A stretch of 52,699 bases of DNA from an uncultured Endozoicomonas sp. (GCF_947495845.1 NZ_CANMAO010000028.1:1-52699), one strand, 5' to 3'; counted from the first letter of the stretch, positions 34,955 through 43,697 are shown. Made by a program: numbers and translations. The notes: a model not told the origin generated them from the sequence alone.

Positions 34955-36628
34955 ATGACTGCTACCGACAAAGCCAGAAACTTTCTGGAACAGATTATTG
35001 AAAAAGACCTGGCCGAAGGCCGGGTGCCTCGTATTCACACGCGCTTTCCGCCGGAGCCCAATGGATTTCTCCATGTTGGCCACGCGACATCCATCTGCCT
35101 GAACTTCGGTTTGGCAGAAAAGTACCAGGGTGAGTGCAATCTTCGTTTCGACGACACCAACCCGGAGAAAGAAGAACAGGTTTACGTCGATGCCATTCAG
35201 GAAGACGTGAAGTGGCTCGGTTTTCAATGGTCCGGCGACGTTCGTTATGCCTCCAGCTACTTTGATACCTTTTATGAGTGGGCGCTGCACCTGATTCGCG
35301 AAGGCAAAGCCTATGTGGATCATCAGGACGCAGAAAGCATGCGGCTCAACCGTGGTGACTTCAACAAGCCCGGTGTGGATAGCCCCCACCGCAGCAAGAG
35401 TGTGGAAGACAATCTGGCGGAGTTTGAAAAAATGCGCGCCGGGGAGTACGAAGAAGGCAAAGTGTCTCTCCGTGCCAAAATCGATATGCAAAGCCCGAAC
35501 ATGAACATGCGTGATCCGGTGTTATATCGAATTCGCAAAGTGCCTCATCACCAGGCCGGCGATAAATGGTGCATCTACCCAAGTTACGATTTTGCCCACG
35601 GTCAGGAAGATGCCATTGAAGGCATCACACACTCCATATGTACCCTGGAGTTTCAGGATCACCGTCCACTTTATGAATGGTTTATCGAAAACCTGCCGGT
35701 GCCGGCAAAACCGAAGCAGTACGAATTTGCCCGTACTAACCTGAACTACACCGTCACCTCCAAGCGTAAGCTGAAGAAGCTGGTGGATGAGAAGGTAGTG
35801 CACGGCTGGGACGACCCCCGCATGCCAACGGTTTCCGGTATGCGTCGTCGTGGTTATACGCCAGCGTCGATCCGTCGTTTCGCCGATATGGTGGGCGTGA
35901 GTCGTTCCGATGGTACTGCTGATGTTTCCATGCTGGAACACGCCATTCGTGACGACCTGAACACCAATGCGGCTCGTGCCATGGCAGTATTGTCGCCACT
36001 GAAGCTGGTGATTTCCAATTTGCCAGAAGGCGAAGTGCAGGAAATGATCGCAGCGGCGCATCCAAACCGTCCGGAGCTGGGTCAACGTACACTGCCGTTT
36101 ACCCGTGAGATCTATATTGATCAGGAAGATTTTACCGAAGACACCACGCTCTCCCGTAAGAAGTTCAAGCGTCTGGTCATTGGTGAATACGTTCGTCTGC
36201 GAAGTGCCTATGTGATTAAGGCTGATGATGTCATTCGTGATGAAAACGGAGAGATCAAAGAAGTTCACGCGTCTTATGTGCCGGGCACTGTGGGTGAAGA
36301 TCCGCCAGAAGGTATCCGTCCGCGCGGTGTGATTCACTGGGTGTCTGCCACCGAAGGTAAGCAGGCAGAGCTGAGAATCTACGATCGTCTATTTAACCAT
36401 CCGTCTCCGGATCGTGGTGATGAGGACTTCCTGAATCACATCAATCCAGAATCTCTGACGGTGAAGCAGGCATGGGTAGAACCATCTCTGGTGAATGCAG
36501 AACCAGAGCAGGGCTTCCAGTTTGAGCGGGAAGGTTACTTTGTCGCCGATCGTTTTGATCACAAGCCAGAACACCCAGTGTTCAACCTGACCATTGGTCT
36601 GAAAGATACCTGGGCAAATAAAGCTTGA
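34955..36628 (+). CDS. glnS: Glutaminyl-tRNA synthetase
   Basis: Class I synthetase of 557 aa that charges tRNA-Gln. The HIGH-type motif lies in FPPEPNGFLHVGHATS, the KMSKS-type in NYTVTSKRKLKKL, with the family marks RFDDTNPEKEE, PSYDFAHGQEDAIEGITHS and the C-terminal beta-barrel anticodon domain. ATG 34955 is the likely start; an in-frame GTG at 34949 is possible. A large palindromic repeat follows its stop. Confidence 0.96.
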   Translation: MTATDKARNFLEQIIEKDLAEGRVPRIHTRFPPEPNGFLHVGHATSICLNFGLAEKYQGECNLRFDDTNPEKEEQVYVDAIQEDVKWLGFQWSGDVRYASSYFDTFYEWALHLIREGKAYVDHQDAESMRLNRGDFNKPGVDSPHRSKSVEDNLAEFEKMRAGEYEEGKVSLRAKIDMQSPNMNMRDPVLYRIRKVPHHQAGDKWCIYPSYDFAHGQEDAIEGITHSICTLEFQDHRPLYEWFIENLPVPAKPKQYEFARTNLNYTVTSKRKLKKLVDEKVVHGWDDPRMPTVSGMRRRGYTPASIRRFADMVGVSRSDGTADVSMLEHAIRDDLNTNAARAMAVLSPLKLVISNLPEGEVQEMIAAAHPNRPELGQRTLPFTREIYIDQEDFTEDTTLSRKKFKRLVIGEYVRLRSAYVIKADDVIRDENGEIKEVHASYVPGTVGEDPPEGIRPRGVIHWVSATEGKQAELRIYDRLFNHPSPDRGDEDFLNHINPESLTVKQAWVEPSLVNAEPEQGFQFEREGYFVADRFDHKPEHPVFNLTIGLKDTWANKA

Positions 36629-36651
36629 TTTAAAGCTCCCAAGCACCTCGT

Positions 36652-36800
36652 TCCCACGGTCTGAGAGTGTCGCAAAACCCCTGGTTCCCATGCTCTGCGT
36701 GGGAGCCGGACACCCTGATGTTTGGGGTATGCATTCCCACGCGGAGCATGGGAACGAGGTTTCTGGAGTTTTGCGACAGCCTCGGAGCATGGGAGCCATA
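36652..36800. repeat. Nested palindromic intergenic repeat between glnS and cysS
   Basis: Two sets of complementary arms are nested. The outer pair is TGTCGCAAAAC (36668-36678) and GTTTTGCGACA (36768-36778). The inner pair is 21 bp with one mismatch, starting GTTCCCATGCTC (36684-36704) and ending GAGCATGGGAAC (36735-36755). CTCGTTCCCA/GGGAACGAGG copies lie at the edges. This GTTCCCA-GCTC-GCGTGGGA motif is a repeat type seen between genes in many Gammaproteobacteria. It could end glnS transcription. Confidence 0.75.
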
Positions 36801-36835
36801 AGATGTGGCAAAAATTGAAAACAGGAAAATAGAAA

Positions 36836-38218
36836 GTGCTGCAGATTTATAACAGCCTGACCCGAAAAAAAGAGCCGTTTACCCCGCTGGAAGACAACCA
36901 TGTGCGTATGTACGTCTGTGGTATGACTGTGTACGACTACTGTCACATTGGTCACGCTCGCACGGTCACGGCTTTTGATGTGGTGGCCCGTTATCTGCGC
37001 GCCCGGGGTTATGATCTGACCTACGTTCGCAACATCACCGATGTGGACGACAAAATCATCAAGCGAGCTGCGGAAAACGGTGAAGACTTCATGGCATTAA
37101 CCGGTCGGATGATTGCTGCCATGCAGGAAGACTTTCAGCGTTTAGGCAACCTGCCGCCAGACCATGAACCCAAAGCCACAGAATACGTGCCGGGCATGGT
37201 GGAGATGATCGAGCAGCTTATCGAAAAAGGTTTTGCTTACGCACCTGGGAACGGTGACGTTTATTATCGCGTTCGCAAGTTTGATGGTTACGGCAAACTC
37301 TCTGGCAAAATTCTGGAAGAGCTGGAAGCCGGCGCCCGCATCGAAGTGGAAGAGAAAAAAGAAGACCCGCTGGATTTCGTTCTCTGGAAAGGCGCCAAAC
37401 CGGGTGAGCCAAGCTGGAGCTCCCCCTGGGGTGAAGGTCGCCCGGGCTGGCACATCGAATGTTCTGTGATGGGCAAAAGCTGCCTTGGTGACACCTTTGA
37501 TATACACGGCGGTGGTTCGGATTTGAAGTTCCCCCACCATGAAAACGAAATCGCCCAGAGCGAAGCTTGCAATCATGCCACCTTCGTGAACACCTGGATG
37601 CATTCTGGCGCCATTCGTCTGGATAACGTGAAGATGTCCAAAAGCCTTGGCAACTTCTTCACCATCCGTGAAGTGCTGGATAAATACGACGAAGAGCTGG
37701 TTCGCTACTTTATGATCTCCAGTCATTATCGCAGCTCCATCAACTATTCAGAAGAGAGCCTGAAAGAAGCCGGTGTTCGCCTTGAGCGTCTTTACACTTC
37801 TTTAAAAGGGCTGGATCTGACGGGTGTTGCTGCAGCGGAAGATCATGAGTTCGAGCAACGCTTCTTCAAAGTGATGGACGACGATTTTAATACACCAGAA
37901 GCTCTGGCGGTATTGTTTGAGTTGGTGCGCCATCTGAATACCGTTCGCAGTCAGGACGAAACCGCTGCTCTGCCTCTGGCGGCACTGCTGGTGAAACTGG
38001 GCGGTATTCTGGGCATTCTTCAGGGAAGTCCGGAAGCGTTCCTGAAGTCCGGTTCCGACGTGGATGAATCGTGGATTGAAGAAATGATTCAGAAACGTGC
38101 GGATGCCAAGAAAAACCGTGACTTCGCGGAATCCGATCGCATTCGCGACGAGCTGGCAGGGCAGGGCATTATTCTGCAGGACAGTCGTGAAGGTACGACC
38201 TGGAAGATTGAGCGCTAG
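36836..38218 (+). CDS. cysS: Cysteinyl-tRNA synthetase
   Basis: Class I synthetase of 460 aa that charges tRNA-Cys. [19 protein letters not shown] holds the first zinc Cys and the HIGH motif; [20 protein letters not shown] and [10 protein letters not shown] supply the remaining zinc ligands and the KMSKS loop. The start is GTG 36836 with AGGA about 10 nt upstream; no ATG fits the family N-terminus ([13 protein letters not shown]). Confidence 0.96.
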   Translation: MLQIYNSLTRKKEPFTPLEDNHVRMYVCGMTVYDYCHIGHARTVTAFDVVARYLRARGYDLTYVRNITDVDDKIIKRAAENGEDFMALTGRMIAAMQEDFQRLGNLPPDHEPKATEYVPGMVEMIEQLIEKGFAYAPGNGDVYYRVRKFDGYGKLSGKILEELEAGARIEVEEKKEDPLDFVLWKGAKPGEPSWSSPWGEGRPGWHIECSVMGKSCLGDTFDIHGGGSDLKFPHHENEIAQSEACNHATFVNTWMHSGAIRLDNVKMSKSLGNFFTIREVLDKYDEELVRYFMISSHYRSSINYSEESLKEAGVRLERLYTSLKGLDLTGVAAAEDHEFEQRFFKVMDDDFNTPEALAVLFELVRHLNTVRSQDETAALPLAALLVKLGGILGILQGSPEAFLKSGSDVDESWIEEMIQKRADAKKNRDFAESDRIRDELAGQGIILQDSREGTTWKIER

Positions 38219-38240
38219 TTGAGCGTTTGTTCCCAATAGG

Positions 38241-38339
38241 GTAGGTCGGTAAACCCAACGGGTTTGCCGACGTGACCCACATCCCATTGTTGCATTTCCT
38301 GTGATATTGTCGGCAAACCTTGCAGGTTTACCGACCTAC
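38241..38339. repeat. Palindromic repeat made of two hairpins, after cysS
   Basis: Arms at 38241-38271 and 38309-38339 are complementary over 31 bp, apart from their central five bases. Each arm is itself a hairpin: GGTCGGTAAACC pairs with GGTTTGCCGAC, and GTCGGCAAACC with GGTTTACCGACC. It starts 22 bp after the cysS stop and ends 37 bp before the nrtR stop, so it could terminate both. Confidence 0.75.
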
Positions 38340-38376
38340 GCAGCTCATAACCTGAGCAACAAGGTTTGTGGCCTTT

Positions 38377-39051
38377 TCACATCTTTACTGTCTGATAAAG
38401 CCGATCAAACAACCACTGCTTTGAATCAGGATTGGTGCGGTACAGCACCGCTGGCCGATTACTGCCATAACGTTTGTCTCCCGTCTCCTGCAAAATATCA
38501 CAGCTGAGAAAACGGTTGCGAATAGAGCGCATGGGTGGTGCTTTGCCCAGCACCACCGAAAAGACTTTCTGAATATCCGAGAGAATGAACTCATCCGGCA
38601 AAAGATACAGCGGAAGTACGCTGTATTGAATTTTATTCTTTAAACGTTCAAGGGCTTCTGTTACCAGTTGATCGTGGTCGTACGCTAACGATGTAACAGG
38701 CAAGCCTTTCGACATATCAATCCATCGGGCGCTGCTTTCAATAATGTTATTGGGGCAGGGGCGAACCAGTGCGTAATAGACGACGGTCATTGACCATCCG
38801 CGAGAATCTCTCTGGTTATCGCCAATGGTTACTACCTGCTCAAAATAACTGGCGGGCGTGGAGATAAAACGAGCCAATTGTCGTTTGGCGGTATCTTCCA
38901 GGCACTGATCCTCACTGGCATCAATTCGACCGGCGGGCAGGCGTGGTTTTGGGGATTCTGGCGTTTCATGGCCCAGTACCTGTAACTCTCCATTTTCACT
39001 CAGTTGAAAGACAACCAGATCAACAGATATTAAGGCGGTACTTAAGCTCAT
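38377..39051 (-). CDS. nrtR: NAD-metabolism regulator NrtR (Nudix-related)
   Basis: 224 aa. The N-terminal Nudix-like domain (LISVDLVVFQLSENGELQVL, LPAGRIDASEDQCLEDTAKRQL) has a degenerate Nudix box, as in repressors that sense ADP-ribose rather than hydrolyse it. The C-terminal winged helix (LPDEFILSDIQKVFSVVLG, RSIRNRFLS) binds DNA. GAGGGAG precedes ATG 39051. It diverges from a nicotinamidase-pncB operon, and the shared region has a matching palindrome (39103-39137). Confidence 0.9.
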   Translation of the reverse strand: MSLSTALISVDLVVFQLSENGELQVLGHETPESPKPRLPAGRIDASEDQCLEDTAKRQLARFISTPASYFEQVVTIGDNQRDSRGWSMTVVYYALVRPCPNNIIESSARWIDMSKGLPVTSLAYDHDQLVTEALERLKNKIQYSVLPLYLLPDEFILSDIQKVFSVVLGKAPPMRSIRNRFLSCDILQETGDKRYGSNRPAVLYRTNPDSKQWLFDRLYQTVKM

Positions 39052-39090
39052 TGGCGCTCCCTCATTGATAGCGAGTTCACAGAAGCGTGG

Positions 39091-39137
39091 TTGACAGCTT
39101 ATGGAACATGATTCACTATGTTAGTGAACTTGATTCC
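39091..39137 (+). promoter_or_regulatory. Promoter and probable NrtR operator
   Basis: A perfect -35 box TTGACA (39091-39096) is followed by a palindrome that covers the -10 region: TTCACTA-TGT-TAGTGAA (39112-39128), with GGAA (39103-39106) and TTCC (39134-39137) placed symmetrically about the same centre, 39120. It lies between nrtR and the NAD-salvage genes, so a bound NrtR would block the latter and possibly itself. Confidence 0.7.
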
Positions 39138-39155
39138 TTTTGTCACGGTGAAAAT

Positions 39156-39830
39156 ATGTACTCCATAGGGACCCGAGAGACCGTAGCCGCTTTTGATGTG
39201 GACGCCCAGAAGTGTTTCACTCCGCTTTGCCCTGATGAACTGCCGGTTCCAGAAGGGCACCTGATAGCTGATGAATTGAATCGTCAGGCGGAATTGGCGG
39301 CTGTCCGTGTGGGTTCCAAGGATGCACATCCTGCCACTGCCGTATGGGTAGCTACGGAAGAATCCCCTCAGTTAACACCGATTGAAGGTTATAAGAATGT
39401 GGATCTTCGCTGGAATCTCCATGCCGTTCCGGGCACCACGGGTTTTGAATTGGTAGATGGCCTGCCGGATGTAACGGAGTATGATTACTTTGTCTGGAAA
39501 GGTGTCGAAACGAATATTCATCCTTATGGCGCCTGTTTTCACGATCTCGAAGAAAAAATGAGTACCGGTGTTATTGAGTTCCTGAAAAGCCGCGGTATTA
39601 CAACCGTATTAGTGGGCGGCCTTGCGCTGGATTTCTGTGTAAAAACCACGGCGTTGCAACTGCGTCGTGCGGGTTTTGTCGTTTATATAAATCGGGCTGC
39701 CTGCCGGGGGCTGGGTGAAAGTACTGTAGTTTCAGCCCTTGAAGAATTAAAATCAGCGGGCGCCATTATGATTGACAGTGTTACAGAGCTGTCCGTTGAT
39801 GATGTCGCCGCTGATACCGTTGCTAACTGA
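39156..39830 (+). CDS. pncA: Nicotinamidase-like isochorismatase family protein
   Basis: 224 aa cysteine hydrolase that should convert nicotinamide to nicotinate. Catalytic Asp in AAFDVDAQKCFTPL, Lys in YFVWKGVE and the nucleophile Cys in VGGLALDFCVKTTALQL form the triad; SKDAHP provides metal-binding residues. ATG 39156 is chosen because the conserved part begins just after; the open frame to 39087 runs through the operator. Its stop is 11 bp before pncB. Control by NrtR is likely. Confidence 0.88.
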   Translation: MYSIGTRETVAAFDVDAQKCFTPLCPDELPVPEGHLIADELNRQAELAAVRVGSKDAHPATAVWVATEESPQLTPIEGYKNVDLRWNLHAVPGTTGFELVDGLPDVTEYDYFVWKGVETNIHPYGACFHDLEEKMSTGVIEFLKSRGITTVLVGGLALDFCVKTTALQLRRAGFVVYINRAACRGLGESTVVSALEELKSAGAIMIDSVTELSVDDVAADTVAN

Positions 39831-39841
39831 TGGAGGGGTAT

Positions 39842-41011
39842 ATGGATCACCCTGTCATACCAACCCTTCTTGATACCGATCTCTACAAATACACCATGCA
39901 GCAGTCGATGTTCCGGCGTTATCCGGATGCATGGGCGCGCATGGAGTTTCACTGTCGTGATGAGCAAACACTGGCGGTGACCAAAAAGCACCTTAAACGA
40001 CAGTGTGAATTTCTTGGCGACCTGAGACTCGGCTCTGATGAGCTGGAGTGGTTATCGAACTTGCCATTTATCAGTGAAGAATATCTGGGCTATCTCAGTC
40101 GTTTCCGGCTAGACCCAAACGCTGTTTCCATAGAGCAGCACTACGGGCAGTTATTGATCTCGGTAGAAGGTTTATGGAGTGAGGTTACGCACTTTGAGAT
40201 TTTCCTGCTGGCGATTATCAGTGAACTCCATGGGTATGGTTTTCAAGGTGATGTGATTGCCCAGGGGCAGGCGCGATTAGATGAGAAACTGAAACGTTTG
40301 CCAGAAGGCAGCCGTCTTCAGTTGGTGGATTTCGGTACCCGTCGTCGTTTTTCCAGGGATTGGCATTATCACGTAGTGGAAACGTTAAAGCAGCGTTTGC
40401 CTCAGAACTTTGTAGGAACCAGTAATTTAAATCTGGCGAGAAGTCTGGGGTTGAAACCGGTGGGCACCATGGCTCACGAATGGCTGCAGTCTCATCAGGT
40501 GTTAGGTGAAAGCCTGCGCACCAGTCAGCAGGATGCGTTGAATGTCTGGCTGGAGGAGTATCATGGCCAGCTGGGTATTGCCTTGACGGATACCATCAGT
40601 ATGGAAGCCTTTCTGAAAGACTTTGATGTTGGCCTGGCTCATGCTTACCAGGGAATGCGACACGATTCCGGTGATCCTGTTATCTGGGGAGAGTTGGCTA
40701 TCGATCATTATCGCAAGTTGGGTATTGATCCCCGCGAAAAAAGTCTGGTCTTCAGTGACAAACTGAACTTTGAAAAAGCGCTGGATATCCATCAATGGTT
40801 TGCTGACAAAATAAACGTCAGCTTTGGTATAGGAACCTATCTGACCAATGATATGGGGTATAAAGCCCCCAATATTGTTTTGAAATTGACCGAGCTCAAT
40901 GGCAGCCCGGTTGCAAAACTGTCTGACAGTCCTGGTAAAACACTGTGCAAAGATCCGGCTTATATTGAATTGCTGAAATCCACTTTTGATTATCGATTAA
41001 GTGCGGCTTAG
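39842..41011 (+). CDS. pncB: Nicotinate phosphoribosyltransferase
   Basis: 389 aa enzyme of the Preiss-Handler route, forming nicotinate mononucleotide from the nicotinate made by the nicotinamidase upstream. Family marks: LLDTDLYKYTMQQ, FGTRRRFS, FVGTSNLNLARSLGLKPVGTMAHEW (in parts), MRHDSGDP and the IGTYLTNDMG loop. GGAGGGG lies 5 nt before ATG 39842. Its TAG stop is the first three bases of a miniature-element-like sequence. Confidence 0.95.
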   Translation: MDHPVIPTLLDTDLYKYTMQQSMFRRYPDAWARMEFHCRDEQTLAVTKKHLKRQCEFLGDLRLGSDELEWLSNLPFISEEYLGYLSRFRLDPNAVSIEQHYGQLLISVEGLWSEVTHFEIFLLAIISELHGYGFQGDVIAQGQARLDEKLKRLPEGSRLQLVDFGTRRRFSRDWHYHVVETLKQRLPQNFVGTSNLNLARSLGLKPVGTMAHEWLQSHQVLGESLRTSQQDALNVWLEEYHGQLGIALTDTISMEAFLKDFDVGLAHAYQGMRHDSGDPVIWGELAIDHYRKLGIDPREKSLVFSDKLNFEKALDIHQWFADKINVSFGIGTYLTNDMGYKAPNIVLKLTELNGSPVAKLSDSPGKTLCKDPAYIELLKSTFDYRLSAA

Positions 41012-41187
41012 GAATAGTCACTGAATAACTCCTACATTTCGTAGTATTCAAAATTCGTTCGTCCTGAGCCTGTCGAAGGATGTGACCCCCGAGCCATGAG
41101 GGATCGCGGTAAGCACCCTTCGACTCCGCTCAGGGTGAACGGATAGAGAGTTCCAAATGTCGAAGCTATTTCAGGGCAAACCCTTGG
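41009..41187. mobile_element. Miniature inverted-repeat element, copy 3 (different core)
   Basis: The left end TAGGAATAGTCACTGAATAA and right end CTATTTCAGGGCAAACCCTTG match the ends of the elements at 25645 and 29762, and the length (about 179 bp) is the same. The core differs: it holds a pair of inverted segments of the widespread type CCTGAGCCTGTCGAAGGA / CCCTTCGACTCCGCTCAGG. The pncB stop codon TAG lies in its left end. Confidence 0.65.
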
Positions 41188-41243
41188 TTGATTATACGGA
41201 AGAGTACTGTTTGATTTTATGATGTGATCTCTGTAAATTCCTT

Positions 41244-41386
41244 CCTACCTCGGGGGAGTAGTCTGACCGTTGTAACAGCGGTAGCTATCGTCAACATGCT
41301 TGAGCCTCAATGCTCATGGCGATAGCAGCATATGAATATGCTGGACAAGACCTGTGGTATAGCTGAGCCCCATGGCGGGAGGTCGG
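41244..41386 (+). ncRNA. yybP-ykoY riboswitch (Mn2+), upstream of an UPF0016 exporter
   Basis: The leader contains the conserved parts of the yybP-ykoY aptamer in order: CCTACCTCGGGGGAGTAG, then GTCAACATGC with GAGCC and CTCATGG, then GACAAGACCTGTGG and GAGGTCGG. The closing stem P1 pairs CCTACCTC (41244-41251) with GAGGTCGG (41379-41386) at seven of eight positions. This class senses Mn2+ and switches on exporters, matching the next gene. A competing perfect stem GGCGGGAG (41374-41381)/CTCCCGCC (41404-41411) overlaps the 3' strand of P1 and the Shine-Dalgarno GGGAGG (41377-41382). Confidence 0.8.
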
Positions 41387-41388
41387 TT

Positions 41389-41988
41389 GTGCCACTTGAA
41401 TTGCTCCCGCCTGGTTCGTTCATGGAAACGCTTTCACTTTCTACGCTGTCTATTTCTACCTTTGTCGTGTTTCTGGCAGAGATTGGCGATAAAACCCAGC
41501 TCCTTTCTTTGATGCTTGCACTTCGTTTCCGTGCTCCCTGGATGATTACGCTGGCGATTCTGCTGGCAACCCTGTTGAATCATGCCGCTGCGGCCTGGGT
41601 TGGCAGCTTGGTAACTGACTGGGTTTCCCCTGATGTTCTGCAATACCTTGTTGCGGCTTCCTTCTTTGCTGTGGCGCTATGGGCGTTGATTCCTGATAAA
41701 TTGGATGAAAAAGAAACGACCATGAATGGCTATGGGGTTTTCTTTACCACCGCATTTCTCTTCTTTATCGCTGAAATAGGCGACAAAACGCAGGTGGCGA
41801 CGATACTGCTTGCGGCGGAGTATTCAGCGACAACCATGGTTATTATTGGCACAACGGTTGGCATGCTGCTGGCCAATGTGCCCGTCGTATTTTTTGGAGA
41901 GAAACTGGCCAATAAGTTACCGCTGAATTGGATTCGTCGAGGAGCCGCGCTACTATTCGCGGTGCTAGGTGTGATCGCATTGATCTGA
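41389..41988 (+). CDS. UPF0016/GDT1-family Mn2+ exporter
   Basis: About 199 aa membrane protein with six hydrophobic segments in two homologous halves, each carrying the family motif E-x-G-D-K-T: VVFLAEIGDKTQLLSLML and FFIAEIGDKTQVATILL. Members export Mn2+ (or exchange Ca2+). GTG 41389 has GGGAGG 6 nt upstream inside the riboswitch; ATG 41422 (METLSLST) matches the usual N-terminus but has no RBS. If GTG is used, riboswitch folding would directly control the ribosome site. Confidence 0.88.
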   Translation: MPLELLPPGSFMETLSLSTLSISTFVVFLAEIGDKTQLLSLMLALRFRAPWMITLAILLATLLNHAAAAWVGSLVTDWVSPDVLQYLVAASFFAVALWALIPDKLDEKETTMNGYGVFFTTAFLFFIAEIGDKTQVATILLAAEYSATTMVIIGTTVGMLLANVPVVFFGEKLANKLPLNWIRRGAALLFAVLGVIALI

Positions 41989-42048
41989 CGACAGGCGCCT
42001 AATATCGGTTTCCACTCATAGCCCTCCAAACCTAGTGTCTCTAGAATC

Positions 42049-42076
42049 CCGTTGCCGTTCATTCTGGCAACGGTTT
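42049..42076 (+). terminator. Terminator after the Mn2+ exporter
   Basis: An 8-bp perfect stem CCGTTGCC/GGCAACGG with a 9-nt loop and TTT after it, 60 bp past the stop and just before the MATE gene. Confidence 0.6.
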
Positions 42077-42086
42077 CCTTCGAGAT

Positions 42087-43484
42087 ATGTCCATGCCACA
42101 ACCCATTGCACCCCTGAATCTCGGGCAAGACCCGGTGCGTAAATGTTTTCGCCATTTTTTAATGCCTGCGATTACCGGCATGGTGATTAAATCGCTCTAT
42201 ATTGTCGCGGATATTATGTTTATCGGGCACAGCATGGGTGAGCAGGGGCTGGCTGCGATTAATCTTGTATTACCTTACTTCTCCTTTATGTTTGCCATCG
42301 CCATGATGATTGGTGTGGGCGGTGCCGCCGTGATGAGTATTCGTTTTGGTGAAGGGAATAAAGAAGAAGGGCAGAAGCTGTTTCAGCAAGCACTCACCTT
42401 GGTGACGTTGGTAATGGTCAGCCTGACATTGGTCACCATGATCTGGGCGGATGAAATTATCATGGCTTTTGGTGCCCGGGGTGATCTGGCACCCATGGCC
42501 AAAGATTATGTGATTGCCCTTACATGGTTTGCAGCGCCGTATGCTATTGGTTGGGTGTTGTCTAATTTTGTCCGTAACGATGGCAACCCATCGCTTGTTA
42601 TGAAAGCCATGATCGCCAGTGCGACATTGAACGTCTTTTTAGACTGGCTGTTTATGATGGTCTTTCACTGGGGGATGTTTGGTGCAGGCTTGGCTACGGG
42701 TCTAGCGCAACTGGCGATGGCAGGTGTTCAACTGCTGCATTTCCGTGGTGGCTCTGCCAATCTGAAACTTCGTTTTGCCTGGTTGCGGATGCGGGAAATC
42801 AAACTGATTCTGATGACTGGGCTGCCCACTTTGTTTATGGAAGCGTCGGTGGGGATTGTGATTCTGGCCTCTAACTGGATTCTGCTGAGTTTGGGCGGTG
42901 CGTTGTACCTATCGGTGTACACTGTCGTGTTGAACTGTATGTGGCTGCTGGGCTTGTTGGTATACGGCGTGTGTCAGGCGGTTCAGCCGTTGGTGAGTTT
43001 CAATCACGGTGCTCGTCAGCATCATCGGATTCTTGAAACACTGAACCTGGGTTTAGTGCTTATTGTGATTTTGTGTGCCGGTTTTGCCACAGTAGTAGTG
43101 CTGTTTCCCGGGCAGGTGGTGTCGGCATTTGTTGCCAATCCATCGCCGGAAATGATTGAGCTTGGGCGGTGGGCCATGCGTCTTTATGGTTTTGCTGCTA
43201 TTCCCATGGGCATTAATATTTTGATGATGACGGTGTATCAGTCTACCGCCCGAGCTAAGGCGTCCAGTTTGTTATCTTTGTTGCGCAGCCTGGTCTTTCC
43301 CGTTGCTGGCTTATTGCTGTTGCCTTTGGCTATTGATAACACGTTTGTCTGGGCCAATGTGCTGATCGCCGATTTGTTGGTGCTGCAGAGCAGTGTCTTT
43401 TTATTGAGAAACTATCGATCACGTCTGAAAAAAGAGATGCTGACCAGGCAGGATGCGATTGTACCGCTGACGCCGGCAATTTAA
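42087..43484 (+). CDS. MATE-family multidrug/metabolite efflux transporter
   Basis: 465 aa, 12 hydrophobic segments in two homologous halves typical of MATE transporters. The N-terminal helix region (MPAITGMVIKSLYIVADIMFIGHSMGEQGLAAIN, in parts) and the second-half QAVQPLVSFNHGARQHHRI match the DinF/NorM/MepA superfamily. These are Na+ or H+ antiporters of cationic compounds. Starts at ATG 42087 or ATG 42093. Substrate unknown. Confidence 0.9.
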   Translation: MSMPQPIAPLNLGQDPVRKCFRHFLMPAITGMVIKSLYIVADIMFIGHSMGEQGLAAINLVLPYFSFMFAIAMMIGVGGAAVMSIRFGEGNKEEGQKLFQQALTLVTLVMVSLTLVTMIWADEIIMAFGARGDLAPMAKDYVIALTWFAAPYAIGWVLSNFVRNDGNPSLVMKAMIASATLNVFLDWLFMMVFHWGMFGAGLATGLAQLAMAGVQLLHFRGGSANLKLRFAWLRMREIKLILMTGLPTLFMEASVGIVILASNWILLSLGGALYLSVYTVVLNCMWLLGLLVYGVCQAVQPLVSFNHGARQHHRILETLNLGLVLIVILCAGFATVVVLFPGQVVSAFVANPSPEMIELGRWAMRLYGFAAIPMGINILMMTVYQSTARAKASSLLSLLRSLVFPVAGLLLLPLAIDNTFVWANVLIADLLVLQSSVFLLRNYRSRLKKEMLTRQDAIVPLTPAI

Positions 43485-43488
43485 GTAT

Positions 43489-43616
43489 TATACCCGTCGC
43501 CTTTCAAGTTGCTACTTTGTTGGCTGCTTTCGCTCACCCCAATCACTTACTAGCTGTAAGCTCATGGGGATTCACTCGTTTGCCGCCGCGTAGCAACTTG
43601 AAATGCTTTGGGTATA
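43489..43616. repeat. Palindromic repeat of about 128 bp before the SRP RNA gene
   Basis: Outer arms TATACCC and GGGTATA, then TTTCAAGTTGCTAC (43502-43515) and GTAGCAACTTGAAA (43590-43603), with an inner imperfect hairpin CCCCAATCACTTAC/GTAAGCTCATGGGG. TATACCC...TTTCAAGTTGC repeats are found in other Gammaproteobacteria as non-coding elements. It lies between the MATE gene and ffs. Confidence 0.75.
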
Positions 43617-43697
43617 GAGTGGAATATAGGGAGTTGACGTCGGGCAGAGTTTTGTGGAGAATGCGCTGCATCGAGACGCGATGTCTTCGGTCTTTAT

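Noticed and set aside
35522-36337. A 271-codon minus-strand frame inside glnS
   Set aside because: Antisense to the conserved synthetase, His/Thr-rich as expected of shadow frames.
39156-39830. Isochorismatase of siderophore synthesis
   Set aside because: The neighbours nrtR and pncB and the nicotinamidase-type Asp, Lys and Cys motifs favour nicotinamidase.
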